NCBI GenBank assembly: GCA_016777745.1
Contig: JADHQX010000016.1
Span: 1 to 15,403, forward strand
Source of the DNA: Candidatus Pelagibacterales bacterium
Lineage (GTDB): Bacteria; Pseudomonadota; Alphaproteobacteria; Pelagibacterales; AG-422-B15
Direction: 5' to 3'
DNA length: 15,403 bases
Notes under the pieces: generated by a model
Seen by the model: only the letters and a program-made list of their open reading frames with translations
What the model was told of the DNA's origin: nothing
The model's database searches: none
Program-made: the position numbers and the translations under genes
Shown: in pieces, positions 1-10,532 of the stretch
How positions within the stretch are numbered: position 1 is the first letter of the stretch
Layout of the letters: every line of letters begins with the position of its first letter

Positions 1-13
1 TAAGCTCAAAACA

Positions 14-1000
14 ATGAAGTTTATCGATGAAGCTAAAGTTTATATTAAAAGTGGAGATGGTGGAGATGGCTGTCTAAGCTTCAGACGAGAAAAATATATT
101 GAATACGGTGGACCTGACGGTGGCAATGGTGGTCGTGGAGGGCATATCTATATTCAGGGTGTTATAGGTTTAAATACTCTTGTTGATTTTAGATTCCAAA
201 AACATTTTAGGGCTAAAAAAGGAGTGCATGGTGCGGGTAGAAAACGTAATGGTGCAGCTGGCAAGGATATTGTTCTAAAACTTCCAATTGGAACTCAAAT
301 CTATGAAGAAGATGAATTAGTTGAAGATATAATTGATACAAAGAAAATATTACTTTTTTCAGGTGGCAAAGGTGGCTTAGGAAATACAAATTTTAAATCA
401 TCCACAAATAGAGCTCCACGCAAAATAACCTTAGGAGAAAAAGGATACGAAGCTGATGTGTTGTTTAAACTTAAACTTATTGCTGATACAGGTCTTGTTG
501 GACTTCCAAATGCAGGCAAGTCAAGTTTTATGCGAAAACTTACAGCTGCTAAGACAAAAGTTGGTGAATATCCTTTTACAACAATAGTTCCTAAGTTAGG
601 AGTTATGCGACAAGGTGACAGAGAGAAGATTATAGCTGATATTCCTGGATTAATTGAAGGGGCACATATTGGTACTGGGCTTGGCTTTCAATTTTTAAGG
701 CATATTGAAAGATGTACTTCAATTATACATATTTTGGATATATCAGAAAAAAATGTTCTAGATAATTACAAAACTATTCGAAATGAATTAAAAAGCTATA
801 ATGTTGAATTAGGAAATAAAGCTGAAATTATTGTGCTCAATAAATCAGATTTATTAGAGAGTGATGTTATAAAAAAAATAGTTAAGGATTTAAAAAAAGA
901 AGTTAAAAATAAGGTCTTTGTTATATCTACAATAACTAATGATGGTGTTGAAGAATTAAAACAAATTATTTTAGATGCTGGTGTAAATAATGAAAATTGA
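14..1000 (+). CDS. obgE: GTPase Obg (ObgE/CgtA), ribosome assembly
   Basis: Essential GTPase of the Obg family that binds the large ribosomal subunit and takes part in 50S maturation and stress control. The first ~155 residues form the glycine-rich Obg fold (GDGGDGC near 14-20, GGPDGGNGGRGG near 32-43). The G domain follows, with the P-loop GLPNAGKS at 163-170, DIPG at 209-212 and NKSD at 276-279. The protein stops at 328 residues, just after the G domain, so it lacks the extra C-terminal OCT domain of Gram-positive Obg; this fits proteobacterial forms. The ATG at 14 begins the conserved MKFIDEAKVYIKSGDGG start, and no Shine-Dalgarno sequence precedes it. Its 3' end overlaps proB by 11 bases, so translation of the two is probably coupled. 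Upstream genes lie outside the window. Confidence 0.97.
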   Translation: MKFIDEAKVYIKSGDGGDGCLSFRREKYIEYGGPDGGNGGRGGHIYIQGVIGLNTLVDFRFQKHFRAKKGVHGAGRKRNGAAGKDIVLKLPIGTQIYEEDELVEDIIDTKKILLFSGGKGGLGNTNFKSSTNRAPRKITLGEKGYEADVLFKLKLIADTGLVGLPNAGKSSFMRKLTAAKTKVGEYPFTTIVPKLGVMRQGDREKIIADIPGLIEGAHIGTGLGFQFLRHIERCTSIIHILDISEKNVLDNYKTIRNELKSYNVELGNKAEIIVLNKSDLLESDVIKKIVKDLKKEVKNKVFVISTITNDGVEELKQIILDAGVNNEN

Positions 1001-2099
1001 AAATACAAAGAGAATTGTAATTAAGATTGGCTCATCTCTTCTTTTTGATAATGCAACAAATAAGTTGAATAAAGAATGGTTAATATCACTTGCTGAAGAT
1101 GTAAACTTTCTAAAAAGTCAAAATAAAGAAATTATCATTGTTTCATCGGGAGCAATAGCATTTGGTGCTAAAGATTTAAATTTGGAAATGGCTGAACTAA
1201 GATTAGATATTCACCAGGCTGTTGCCGCTGTAGGTCAAATACAATTAATGTCAGCATTTAAAAATGCGTTTGAGAAGTATGAGTCTAAAGTATCACAAAT
1301 ATTATTGACTTTAGATGATACTGAGAAAAGAAGGCGATCTATTAATGCAAGGAGAACAATAGACAATTTATTAAAATTAAACATTGTTCCAGTGGTAAAT
1401 GAGAATGATACAATTGCTACGAATGAGATTAAATATGGCGATAATGATCGGCTAGCAGCTAGAGTAGCCCAGATTACTGGAGCAGACTGCTTAATTCTTC
1501 TATCTAATATAAATGGCCTTTATTCTTCTGATCCAAAAAATAATGAAGAATTAAAGTTAATAGATTCAGTTGAATCGATAGATGAAACAATTGAAAGTAT
1601 GGCCGGTTCATCAATTTCAGAAACTGGCAAAGGCGGTATGAAAACTAAAATTATGGCTGCAAAAACAGCGTTATCGGCTGGATGCCATATGGCTATAACT
1701 AATGGTACTATTAATAATCCAATCCAAGCTTTGTTTAATGGAAGACCATGCACATGGTTTACACCAAATAAAACTCCACTTGCAGCAAGAAAACAATGGA
1801 TTGTAGGAACAATGCAAACTGTTGGTTCTGTGATAATTGATGACGGTGCCAATAAAGCCCTCATAAATGGAAGTAGCCTATTACCAGCTGGAATTCTAGA
1901 GGTAAATGGCGAGTTCGAAAGAGGAGATGCTATTGAAGTGTTGTCTTCTAGTAAAGATAAGATTGGAATAGGCTTATCTAGCTATTCTTCTGAAGAAGGT
2001 AAAAAAATAATGGGTCATAAAAGTAATGAAATTGGAAATATTCTAAGTTACTCTTATAGAGAAGAAATGATCCATAAGGATGACTTGGTATTGCTATGA
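990..2099 (+). CDS. proB: Glutamate 5-kinase, first step of proline synthesis
   Basis: Phosphorylates L-glutamate with ATP to glutamyl 5-phosphate in the cytoplasm; the unstable product goes to ProA, coded next. The amino acid kinase domain covers about residues 5-255, with IVIKIGSS (Lys12), VSSGAIAFG at 51-59, NENDTIATNE at 137-146 and GKGGMKTKI at 213-221. A C-terminal PUA domain (about 275-369) follows, giving the full two-domain form at 369 residues, close to the family norm. PUA-containing glutamate kinases are typically inhibited by proline, so feedback control is likely but is inferred. The start lies inside the obgE 3' end, and the stop overlaps proA as ATGA, so the proBA pair is read from one message with probable translational coupling. 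Confidence 0.97.
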   Translation: MKIENTKRIVIKIGSSLLFDNATNKLNKEWLISLAEDVNFLKSQNKEIIIVSSGAIAFGAKDLNLEMAELRLDIHQAVAAVGQIQLMSAFKNAFEKYESKVSQILLTLDDTEKRRRSINARRTIDNLLKLNIVPVVNENDTIATNEIKYGDNDRLAARVAQITGADCLILLSNINGLYSSDPKNNEELKLIDSVESIDETIESMAGSSISETGKGGMKTKIMAAKTALSAGCHMAITNGTINNPIQALFNGRPCTWFTPNKTPLAARKQWIVGTMQTVGSVIIDDGANKALINGSSLLPAGILEVNGEFERGDAIEVLSSSKDKIGIGLSSYSSEEGKKIMGHKSNEIGNILSYSYREEMIHKDDLVLL

Positions 2100-3355
2100 A
2101 TATAAGAGATTATATGACTGATGTTGGTAAACAAAGTGTCAAAGCAAGCAAAGAAATTAAATCTCTCTCTACTATAGATAAAAATAATCTTCTACTATCT
2201 ATTGCTAAAAGTATTAGAGATGAAAAAGATAAGATTATTTCAGCTAATCAAGAAGATATTAATTTAGCAAAAAAAAATAATACATCTAAAGTGATGATTA
2301 ATAGATTAATGCTTGATAATGAGCGAATTGAAAATATTGCTAAGTCAGTTGAAGATATAGTTAAATTATCAGACCCCGTTGGAAGAGTGCTGTATGAAAC
2401 AAAAAGACCAAATGGCCTTATAATTAATAGAGTCTCTGTACCATTAGGAGTAATTGGAATAATTTATGAAAGTAGACCCAACGTTACAGTTGATGCAAGT
2501 GTTCTCTGCATCAAAGCTGGTAACGTAGCTATATTAAGAGGTGGATCAGAATCTTTTAATTCTAATACAAGCCTAATAAAAGCTATTCAATCAGCATTAA
2601 CTAAAAATAATTTAAATAAAGATATAATTCAACTTGTAGAAACTGTCGATAGAGCTGCAGTAGACTATATGCTTGCAGAAATGACAGATACAATTGATGT
2701 TATTGTGCCGAGGGGCGGCAAAGGACTCGTAAAAAAAGTTCAAGATATGGCTAGAGTGCCTATCATTGGTCACCTTGAGGGTATTTGCCACATCTATGTT
2801 AATAACTCAGCAAACTTAGAAACGGCTTTAAAGATTATACATAATGCTAAGTTAAGAAGAACAGAAATTTGTGGTGCAGCTGAAACCCTCCTAATAGATC
2901 AGGCGTATGCTAAAGATAATTTAAATAAGATTGTTACTAATTTACATGAAGGAGGTTGTGAAATTAGAGGTGATATTGCAAGTCAAGAAATTGACAATCG
3001 AATTTTGCATGCCAATGAAGTAGACTGGAGTACTGAATATTTAGATGCAATTATTGCTATAAAATTAGTAAAGAATATGGATGAAGCAGTTGAACATATT
3101 GCTGAATATGGATCTGGTCATACTGAAAGTATCATTGCCGAAGATAAAGAAGTTGCAGAAAAATTTCTTAATTTGGTTGATAGCGCAATTGTAATGCACA
3201 ATACATCTACTCAATTTGCTGATGGTGGAGAATTTGGGCTTGGTGCTGAAATTGGAATTTCTACAGGTAGACTTCATGCGCGAGGACCAGTTGGCTTAGA
3301 GGGACTGACAACATATAAATATATTGTAAAAGGAAACGGCCAGATAAGGCCTTAA
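2096..3355 (+). CDS. proA: Glutamate-5-semialdehyde dehydrogenase (gamma-glutamyl phosphate reductase)
   Basis: Reduces glutamyl 5-phosphate with NADPH to glutamate 5-semialdehyde, which cyclises to pyrroline-5-carboxylate, the last intermediate before proline. It is an aldehyde-dehydrogenase-superfamily enzyme of 419 residues, the usual length. The catalytic cysteine is Cys259 in RRTEICGAAETLL, and the C-terminal family signature FADGGEFGLGAEIGIS lies near 374-389, followed by GRLHARGPVGLEGLTTYKY. The start ATG overlaps the proB stop in an ATGA arrangement. The proC step that finishes the pathway is not in this window. All recognised catalytic parts look intact. Confidence 0.97.
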   Translation: MNIRDYMTDVGKQSVKASKEIKSLSTIDKNNLLLSIAKSIRDEKDKIISANQEDINLAKKNNTSKVMINRLMLDNERIENIAKSVEDIVKLSDPVGRVLYETKRPNGLIINRVSVPLGVIGIIYESRPNVTVDASVLCIKAGNVAILRGGSESFNSNTSLIKAIQSALTKNNLNKDIIQLVETVDRAAVDYMLAEMTDTIDVIVPRGGKGLVKKVQDMARVPIIGHLEGICHIYVNNSANLETALKIIHNAKLRRTEICGAAETLLIDQAYAKDNLNKIVTNLHEGGCEIRGDIASQEIDNRILHANEVDWSTEYLDAIIAIKLVKNMDEAVEHIAEYGSGHTESIIAEDKEVAEKFLNLVDSAIVMHNTSTQFADGGEFGLGAEIGISTGRLHARGPVGLEGLTTYKYIVKGNGQIRP

Positions 3356-3360
3356 TTAAA

Positions 3361-3915
3361 ATGAAAATTGGAATTTTAGGTGGCTCATTTAATCCAGCCC
3401 ATTTGGGACATATTAAAATTAGCTTGACCGCGATAGAGCTACTAAACCTTGATAAGATTTACTGGCTTATTACAGAACAAAATCCATTAAAATCTAGTAA
3501 GGAATATTTGCCACTGGATTTGAGAATTAAAAAAGCAAAAAACATAATAGATAAAAACAATATAGAAATAATAAGTACTGAAGAAAAAACTAAGTCTAAT
3601 TATGCTATTGATAACCTTAGGTATATTAAATTAAATAATGCAGACCAATTTATATTTTTAATGGGTGCTGATTCTTTTATATCTCTCGATAAATGGAAAG
3701 ACTATGATGATATTATACAAGAATTTCCAATTGCTATCTTTAATCGTAATGGCTTAGATGACCAAGTAATTAATGGATACATTGGCAAGAGGTATAAAAA
3801 ATTTAGATTGAATTATAATTCAAGGGGACTATTGTATGAAAAAAATCCAAGTTGGGTATTTATTCAAGACTTTGACGAAAACATATCATCTACAGAAATT
3901 AGATTAGAAAAATAA
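3361..3915 (+). CDS. nadD: Nicotinate-nucleotide adenylyltransferase
   Basis: Transfers AMP from ATP to nicotinate mononucleotide, giving deamido-NAD in NAD synthesis. The nucleotidyltransferase signature GGSFNPAHLGH lies at residues 7-17 (HxGH = His14-His17), the family motif MGADSF at 101-106, and the second signature ISSTEIR at 175-181. At 184 residues it is compact: only three residues follow ISSTEIR. The coding sequence starts 5 bases after proA and ends 1 base before the proposed rsfS start. The pairing with rsfS and rlmH is widespread in bacteria and supports the call. No clear Shine-Dalgarno sequence is seen; the upstream AAGG is far from the ATG. Confidence 0.95.
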   Translation: MKIGILGGSFNPAHLGHIKISLTAIELLNLDKIYWLITEQNPLKSSKEYLPLDLRIKKAKNIIDKNNIEIISTEEKTKSNYAIDNLRYIKLNNADQFIFLMGADSFISLDKWKDYDDIIQEFPIAIFNRNGLDDQVINGYIGKRYKKFRLNYNSRGLLYEKNPSWVFIQDFDENISSTEIRLEK

Positions 3916-3916
3916 A

Positions 3917-4249
3917 TTGGATAATCATACTAGCATATTAACAGATTTAGAGTCTAATAAGGCTGAAAATATACTTTCTATGGATGTTTCAAAAAAAACA
4001 TCTATTGCAAGTCACATGATTTTTGCAACTGGTACATCTAATCGACATGTGAATGCACTTTCACAATCTATATATAGAAGCTTAAAAAAATCTGGTTTTA
4101 AGGGAGCTAATATAGAAGGGAATAATAATACAGGATGGATCGTAATAGACTGTGGGGATATAATTGTTCACATCTTTAAAAAAGAGGTTAGAGAATTTTA
4201 TAATCTTGAAAAAATGTGGTCCATAGATCTAGAGTCTTATAGTGAATGA
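3917..4249 (+). CDS. rsfS: Ribosomal silencing factor RsfS (Iojap family)
   Basis: Small Iojap/DUF143 protein that binds ribosomal protein uL14 and blocks 30S-50S joining when nutrients are scarce. Family landmarks are ILSMDVSKKTSIASHMIFAT (about 19-38), GTSNRHV, GWIVIDCGDIIVHIF (about 69-83) and the closing EFYNLEKMW. The start is chosen as TTG at 3917, because the first ATG in frame (3980, Met22) would cut away the N-terminal helix present in the family and begin in the middle of the first strand. There is no Shine-Dalgarno sequence, so the start is less certain than the gene; coupling to nadD, whose stop is one base upstream, may help. The 3' end overlaps rlmH as ATGA. Confidence 0.93.
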   Translation: MDNHTSILTDLESNKAENILSMDVSKKTSIASHMIFATGTSNRHVNALSQSIYRSLKKSGFKGANIEGNNNTGWIVIDCGDIIVHIFKKEVREFYNLEKMWSIDLESYSE

Positions 4250-4674
4250 GAATTCAAGTTTTATACTTAGACAAATTAAAATTTGATGCTGAGAAAAACT
4301 TAGCCAATAAGTACTTAGAGAGAATCAAGTCTTCCGGTAGGAAGGTAATTGATCCTATTCATTTAAAACAAATAAATTTAAAGGAGCTTGATCAGGAATT
4401 AGGCTCTGGAAGCTTTAATATTTTACTTGATGAAAAAGGGGAAAAGTTAACTACTGCAAAATTTACTGAATTAATATTTGAAAGTTCCAATAAACGAATT
4501 AATTTCTTTATAGGCAATACCGAAGGTTTTACAGAAATAATGAAAAAAAAAGCAAACTTGCTATTATCAATTAGTCCAATGACACTAACTCATTCATTTG
4601 CTACAATAATACTCTTAGAACAAATTTATAGAGCAACTACAATTAAAATTAATCATCCATATCATAAGGCTTAA
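4246..4674 (+). CDS. rlmH: 23S rRNA (pseudouridine1915-N3)-methyltransferase RlmH
   Basis: SPOUT-class, SAM-dependent methyltransferase that methylates pseudouridine 1915 in helix 69 of 23S rRNA on the assembled ribosome. At 142 residues it is slightly short compared with about 155 in E. coli. LLDEKGEKLTTAKF (about 60-73), SISPMTLTH (108-116), LLEQIYRA and the terminal HPYH (137-140) are characteristic. One position is odd: the SAM-loop sequence usually read as IGGPEG is IGNTEG here, with Asn91 replacing the second glycine. The enzyme is otherwise well preserved, so I expect it to be active, but this is inference. Start overlaps rsfS by 4 bases. Confidence 0.95.
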   Translation: MRIQVLYLDKLKFDAEKNLANKYLERIKSSGRKVIDPIHLKQINLKELDQELGSGSFNILLDEKGEKLTTAKFTELIFESSNKRINFFIGNTEGFTEIMKKKANLLLSISPMTLTHSFATIILLEQIYRATTIKINHPYHKA

Positions 4675-4676
4675 TA

Positions 4677-5822
4677 ATGAAAAAATTACCAATATATATA
4701 TTTCTTGCAGTCTTTTTATTTTCATTTTCACTAAGTGCTAATAATGAAAATTTGTATAAAAAACTTAATACTTTTGGTGACGTCTTTGAAACTATTAGAT
4801 CAAATTATGTAAATGATGTTAATGAAGAAGACGTAATTGAAGCCGCAATTAATGGAATGCTCCAATCTCTTGATCCACACTCTAGTTACATGAATTTAGA
4901 AAACTATAAAGAAATGCAAGAGCAGACAGATGGTAAATTTGGTGGGCTTGGAATTGAAGTAACATTAGAAAGTGGATATGTAAAAATAATATCCCCTATA
5001 GACGGAACACCAGGTGCAAAAGCAGGAGTACAGCCAGGTGACTATATTACACATATTGATGATGAAAGTATCTTTGGACTTAGCCTTACTGAGTCAGTAG
5101 ATAAACTAAGAGGCTTAATTGGAACAACGGTAAATCTTAAAATTGCCAGAGAAGGTGAAGATGAGCCCCTGGAAATATCTATTACACGAGCCATAATTAC
5201 TATTGAAGCAGTAAAATTTCGTCGCGAAGGTAATGTAGGTTATATAAAACTAATATCATTTAGTGAGCAAGCTGACCGTGGTATTAAAAAAGCCATAAAC
5301 AACCTAGAATCAGAAATTGGGAATGATAAATTAGTTGGGTATGTATTAGATCTAAGAAATAATCCCGGCGGCTTGTTAGGACAATCAATTGCAGTCACTG
5401 ATAGTTTTTTAAATTCTGGTGAAATAGTTTCTACCAAAGGAAAAGATAAATCAGACATTGGATCATTTAAAGCTACCAGAGGTGACTTAACAAAAGATAA
5501 ACCAATAATAGTTCTGATTAATCGTGGATCTGCATCTGCATCAGAAATTGTAGCTGGTGCCCTTCAAGATCATAAACGTGCAATAATTATTGGTGAGCAA
5601 TCTTATGGAAAAGGCTCTGTTCAAACTGTTTTTCCTCTTAATGACAGAAGTGCTATAAGACTTACCACAGCATTGTACTACACACCGTCTGGAGACTCAA
5701 TTCACAAAATAGGTATTACTCCAGATATAGAAGTTTTAAGATCAAAAGATACTGATAATGAAATAGATAATCAGCTTGATTATGCTTTAGATCTTTTAAC
5801 AAAAGATCAATTTATTAAATAA
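4677..5822 (+). CDS. ctpA: Exported carboxy-terminal processing protease, S41 family
   Basis: Serine protease of the tail-specific protease family that acts in the periplasm and trims C termini or degrades envelope proteins. A signal peptide covers about residues 1-21 (KK, hydrophobic run to LFSFSLSA, probable cleavage at SLSA-NN). A PDZ domain with GLGIEV and GAKAGVQPGDYI lies at about 90-160. The S41 core contains LDLRNNPGGLL and the catalytic set Ser287 (in GSASASE), Lys312 (in SYGKGSVQ) and Gln316, with the Ser-Lys spacing of 25 seen in known members. At 381 residues it is shorter than many alphaproteobacterial homologues, lacking a long C-terminal extension. It starts 2 bases after rlmH and ends 1 base before rppH. 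Substrates are unknown; the symbol is a family name. Confidence 0.94.
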   Translation: MKKLPIYIFLAVFLFSFSLSANNENLYKKLNTFGDVFETIRSNYVNDVNEEDVIEAAINGMLQSLDPHSSYMNLENYKEMQEQTDGKFGGLGIEVTLESGYVKIISPIDGTPGAKAGVQPGDYITHIDDESIFGLSLTESVDKLRGLIGTTVNLKIAREGEDEPLEISITRAIITIEAVKFRREGNVGYIKLISFSEQADRGIKKAINNLESEIGNDKLVGYVLDLRNNPGGLLGQSIAVTDSFLNSGEIVSTKGKDKSDIGSFKATRGDLTKDKPIIVLINRGSASASEIVAGALQDHKRAIIIGEQSYGKGSVQTVFPLNDRSAIRLTTALYYTPSGDSIHKIGITPDIEVLRSKDTDNEIDNQLDYALDLLTKDQFIK

Positions 5823-5823
5823 T

Positions 5824-6288
5824 ATGGATTTTAAAGATTATAGACGTGGTGTTGGCATGCTTATTATTAATCATGAAAAAAAAATATTTATTGGACAAAG
5901 ATTTGATAAAGATGAATCTGCATGGCAAATGCCACAAGGTGGTATAGATAATAATGAAACTCCCGAAGAAACTTGCATAAGAGAATTGGCTGAAGAAACT
6001 GGAATAGTATCAAATTATAAAATTTTAGATAAAACTAAAAATTGGTACAGTTATGATTTACCTAATAATTTACAAAAAAAACTTTGGAGGGGAAAATATA
6101 AGGGTCAAGTGCAACTGTGGTTTATTCTTAATTTTTTTGGCGACGATGCTGAAATAAATATTAAAACTAAACACCCCGAATTTAAAAATTGGAAATGGGC
6201 TTATAAAGAGGAATTAATGAAATTAATAGTTCCGTTTAAAAAAGAGCTATATGAAAAAACCTTTATTGAATTTGATAATTTTTTATAA
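5824..6288 (+). CDS. rppH: RNA pyrophosphohydrolase RppH (Nudix)
   Basis: Removes pyrophosphate from the 5' triphosphate end of mRNA (also hydrolyses dinucleoside polyphosphates), which prepares transcripts for RNase E decay. The N terminus YRRGVGMLIIN and AWQMPQGGID are typical of the RppH/NudH group. The Nudix box is complete: Gly39, Glu45, then RELAEETGI at 53-61. Length 154 residues is normal. It is the last gene of the plus-strand run. Its stop codon lies inside the 3' end of atpC on the other strand, a 6-base convergent overlap. No Shine-Dalgarno sequence is seen and the ctp stop is one base upstream, so translation probably depends on coupling. Confidence 0.95.
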   Translation: MDFKDYRRGVGMLIINHEKKIFIGQRFDKDESAWQMPQGGIDNNETPEETCIRELAEETGIVSNYKILDKTKNWYSYDLPNNLQKKLWRGKYKGQVQLWFILNFFGDDAEINIKTKHPEFKNWKWAYKEELMKLIVPFKKELYEKTFIEFDNFL

Positions 6289-6666
6289 ACTTAAGGATTT
6301 AAGGCTATCTATTTTACTCTGAAGCTTAATATTTGAAATATTAGAATCTTGCATATTTTGCAGATCAATTATTTTTTGATTTACAAAATCACTATTCAAA
6401 TCCTCTTTTTCTATAAGCTCAACAGCAATTATCAATAAGTTGTTATCATTAAATTGAGCAAAGCCTTCAGAAATATATATTACTTTTTCATCTCCACTTT
6501 CAAGATTAACAGAAATAAAGCCTGGTCTTATAGAGGAAATAAAATTCACGTGGTTAGCTAAAAAACCAATATCACCTTCAGTCGCAGGAACTGTAACTAA
6601 AGATGCATTGGCTTCCAAAAAAACTTTAGATGGTGTAACAAGTTTTATACTAAATATTTCTGACAT
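6283..6666 (-). CDS. atpC: F1 ATP synthase epsilon subunit
   Basis: Central-stalk subunit of the F1 sector that contacts gamma and the c-ring and can restrain ATP hydrolysis. The N-terminal beta-sandwich is recognisable: IKLVTPSKVFLEANASLVTVP, TEGDIGFLANHVNFISSIRPG (about 29-49) and YISEGFAQF near 64-72. The C-terminal part is a helical segment with little identity, as is common for this subunit. Length is 127 residues. It is the last gene of the atpHAGDC operon, starting 5 bases after the atpD stop, with no Shine-Dalgarno sequence. Its 3' end overlaps rppH on the opposite strand by 6 bases. Confidence 0.95.
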   Translation of the reverse strand: MSEIFSIKLVTPSKVFLEANASLVTVPATEGDIGFLANHVNFISSIRPGFISVNLESGDEKVIYISEGFAQFNDNNLLIIAVELIEKEDLNSDFVNQKIIDLQNMQDSNISNIKLQSKIDSLKSLSL

Positions 6667-6671
6667 ACTAA

Positions 6672-9001
<2,330 letters not shown>

Positions 9002-9008
9002 GAAATAT

Positions 9009-10532
9009 TTAAGCTTTTTTAAACTCCTCAATTACTGAGATCAATGTACTTTCAGCATCATCATCTAAAATTCCAGTTGTATTAACTTTTTCAATTAATT
9101 CTGGGTTTGATGCGCTTATTTTAGCAAAAAAATCTCTCTCAAAATCTTTAATTTGATTTAATTCAAGATCATCTAAGTATCCTTTTACTCCAGTGAAAAC
9201 TGAAATAACTTGTTCAGCAACAGTCATTGGAGAATACTGATCTTGTTTTAAAAGTTCTGTTAATTTTGATCCACGATTTAATAAATTTTGAGTCGAGACA
9301 TCTAAATCTGAACCAAACTGAGCAAAAGCAGCCATTTCTCTATATTGGGCTAATTCTAACTTAATAGATCCAGAAACTTTTTTCATGGCTTTAGTTTGAG
9401 CAGCGGAACCAACTCTTGATACAGATAAACCAACATTTACCGCAGGTCTAATACCTTGGTTAAATAATTCTGTTTCTAAAAATATTTGTCCATCAGTGAT
9501 ACTAATAACGTTAGTAGGAATAAACGCACTAACATCATTTGCTTGAGTTTCAATAATTGGTAAGGCAGTAAGTGAGCCACCGCCATTTTTATCACTTAAT
9601 TTTGCAGCTCTTTCTAATAGTCTACTATGAAGATAAAATACATCACCTGGAAAGGCTTCACGGCCTGGAGGTCTTCTAAGTAGTAATGACATCTGTCGAT
9701 AAGCAACAGCCTGTTTTGATAAATCATCATAAACAATTAACGCGTGCATACCATTATCTCTAAAGTATTCAGCCATAGAGCATCCAGCATAAGGTGCTAA
9801 GAATTGAAGTGGTGCTGATTCTGATGCCGTTGCAGCAATTACAGTAGTGTATGACATTGCTCCTGCATCTTCTAAAGTCTTAACAATCTGAGCAACTGTA
9901 GATCTTTTTTGTCCAATTGCTACGTAGAAGCAATATAGTTTTTTTGACTCATCAGAAGATTCATTAATTGTTTTTTGATTAATAATTGCATCAATTGCTA
10001 CTGCTGTTTTACCAGTTTGCCTATCTCCAATAATAAGTTCTCGTTGTCCACGGCCAACAGGAATTAAACTATCAATTGCTTTTAAACCAGTTTGCATTGG
10101 TTCTGAGACTGATTGTCTTGGTATAATGCCTGGAGCTTTAACCTCAATACGAGATCTTTTATCTGAATTAATTGGTCCCTTACCATCTATTGGATTACCT
10201 AAAGCATCAACAACACGACCCAAAAGTTCTTTTCCAACAGGCACGTCTACAATTGAGTTAGTTCTTTTAACGGTGTCACCTTCTTTAATTCCTGAGTCAT
10301 TTCCAAATAAGACTATACCAACGTTGTCACTCTCAAGGTTAAGTGCCATTCCTTTGGTGCCATCACTAAACTCAACCAATTCTCCAGCTTGAACATTGTC
10401 TAATCCATAAACTCTAGCAATACCGTCCCCAACAGATAAAACCTGTCCAACTTCAAGTATTTCGGAATCAGATCCAAAATTTTTAATTTCTTCCTTTAAA
10501 ATCTTTGATATTTCTGATGGTTGAATATCCAT
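9009..10532 (-). CDS. atpA: F1 ATP synthase alpha subunit
   Basis: Non-catalytic nucleotide-binding partner of beta, three copies per F1. The N-terminal segment [16 protein letters not shown] is the part that meets the delta subunit. The P-loop GDRQTGKT is at 169-176, and VSRVGSAAQ carries Arg373, the arginine that reaches into the beta catalytic site. [19 protein letters not shown] and the [11 protein letters not shown] block are diagnostic. Length 507 residues is typical. The start codon shares one base with the atpH stop (TAATG), and a GAGGT ribosome binding site sits inside the last codons of atpH. No unusual feature was seen in the protein. Confidence 0.98.
   Translation of the reverse strand: MDIQPSEISKILKEEIKNFGSDSEILEVGQVLSVGDGIARVYGLDNVQAGELVEFSDGTKGMALNLESDNVGIVLFGNDSGIKEGDTVKRTNSIVDVPVGKELLGRVVDALGNPIDGKGPINSDKRSRIEVKAPGIIPRQSVSEPMQTGLKAIDSLIPVGRGQRELIIGDRQTGKTAVAIDAIINQKTINESSDESKKLYCFYVAIGQKRSTVAQIVKTLEDAGAMSYTTVIAATASESAPLQFLAPYAGCSMAEYFRDNGMHALIVYDDLSKQAVAYRQMSLLLRRPPGREAFPGDVFYLHSRLLERAAKLSDKNGGGSLTALPIIETQANDVSAFIPTNVISITDGQIFLETELFNQGIRPAVNVGLSVSRVGSAAQTKAMKKVSGSIKLELAQYREMAAFAQFGSDLDVSTQNLLNRGSKLTELLKQDQYSPMTVAEQVISVFTGVKGYLDDLELNQIKDFERDFFAKISASNPELIEKVNTTGILDDDAESTLISVIEEFKKA

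Noticed and set aside
1..13. End of an upstream gene (TAA at 1-3)
   Set aside because: Three bases of a possible stop codon cannot be tied to any reading frame or product.
1520..1864. 114-codon open frame on the minus strand inside proB
   Set aside because: It lies fully within a conserved gene, and its translation looks like a reverse-frame shadow with no recognisable domain. The same applies to the frames at 301-519, 796-1008, 3065-3277, 5240-5458, 8856-9038, 10126-10392 and 10806-11033.
4246..5822. rlmH-ctp region as a new secretion or immunity cassette
   Set aside because: Both proteins match well-known housekeeping families with intact motifs, and no toxin, nuclease or transporter partner is coded alongside.
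9002..9031. Ten-residue longer AtpG from a TTG start
   Set aside because: The family begins MPSLDDLKKRI at 9001, and the longer start would be TTG inside the atpA end.
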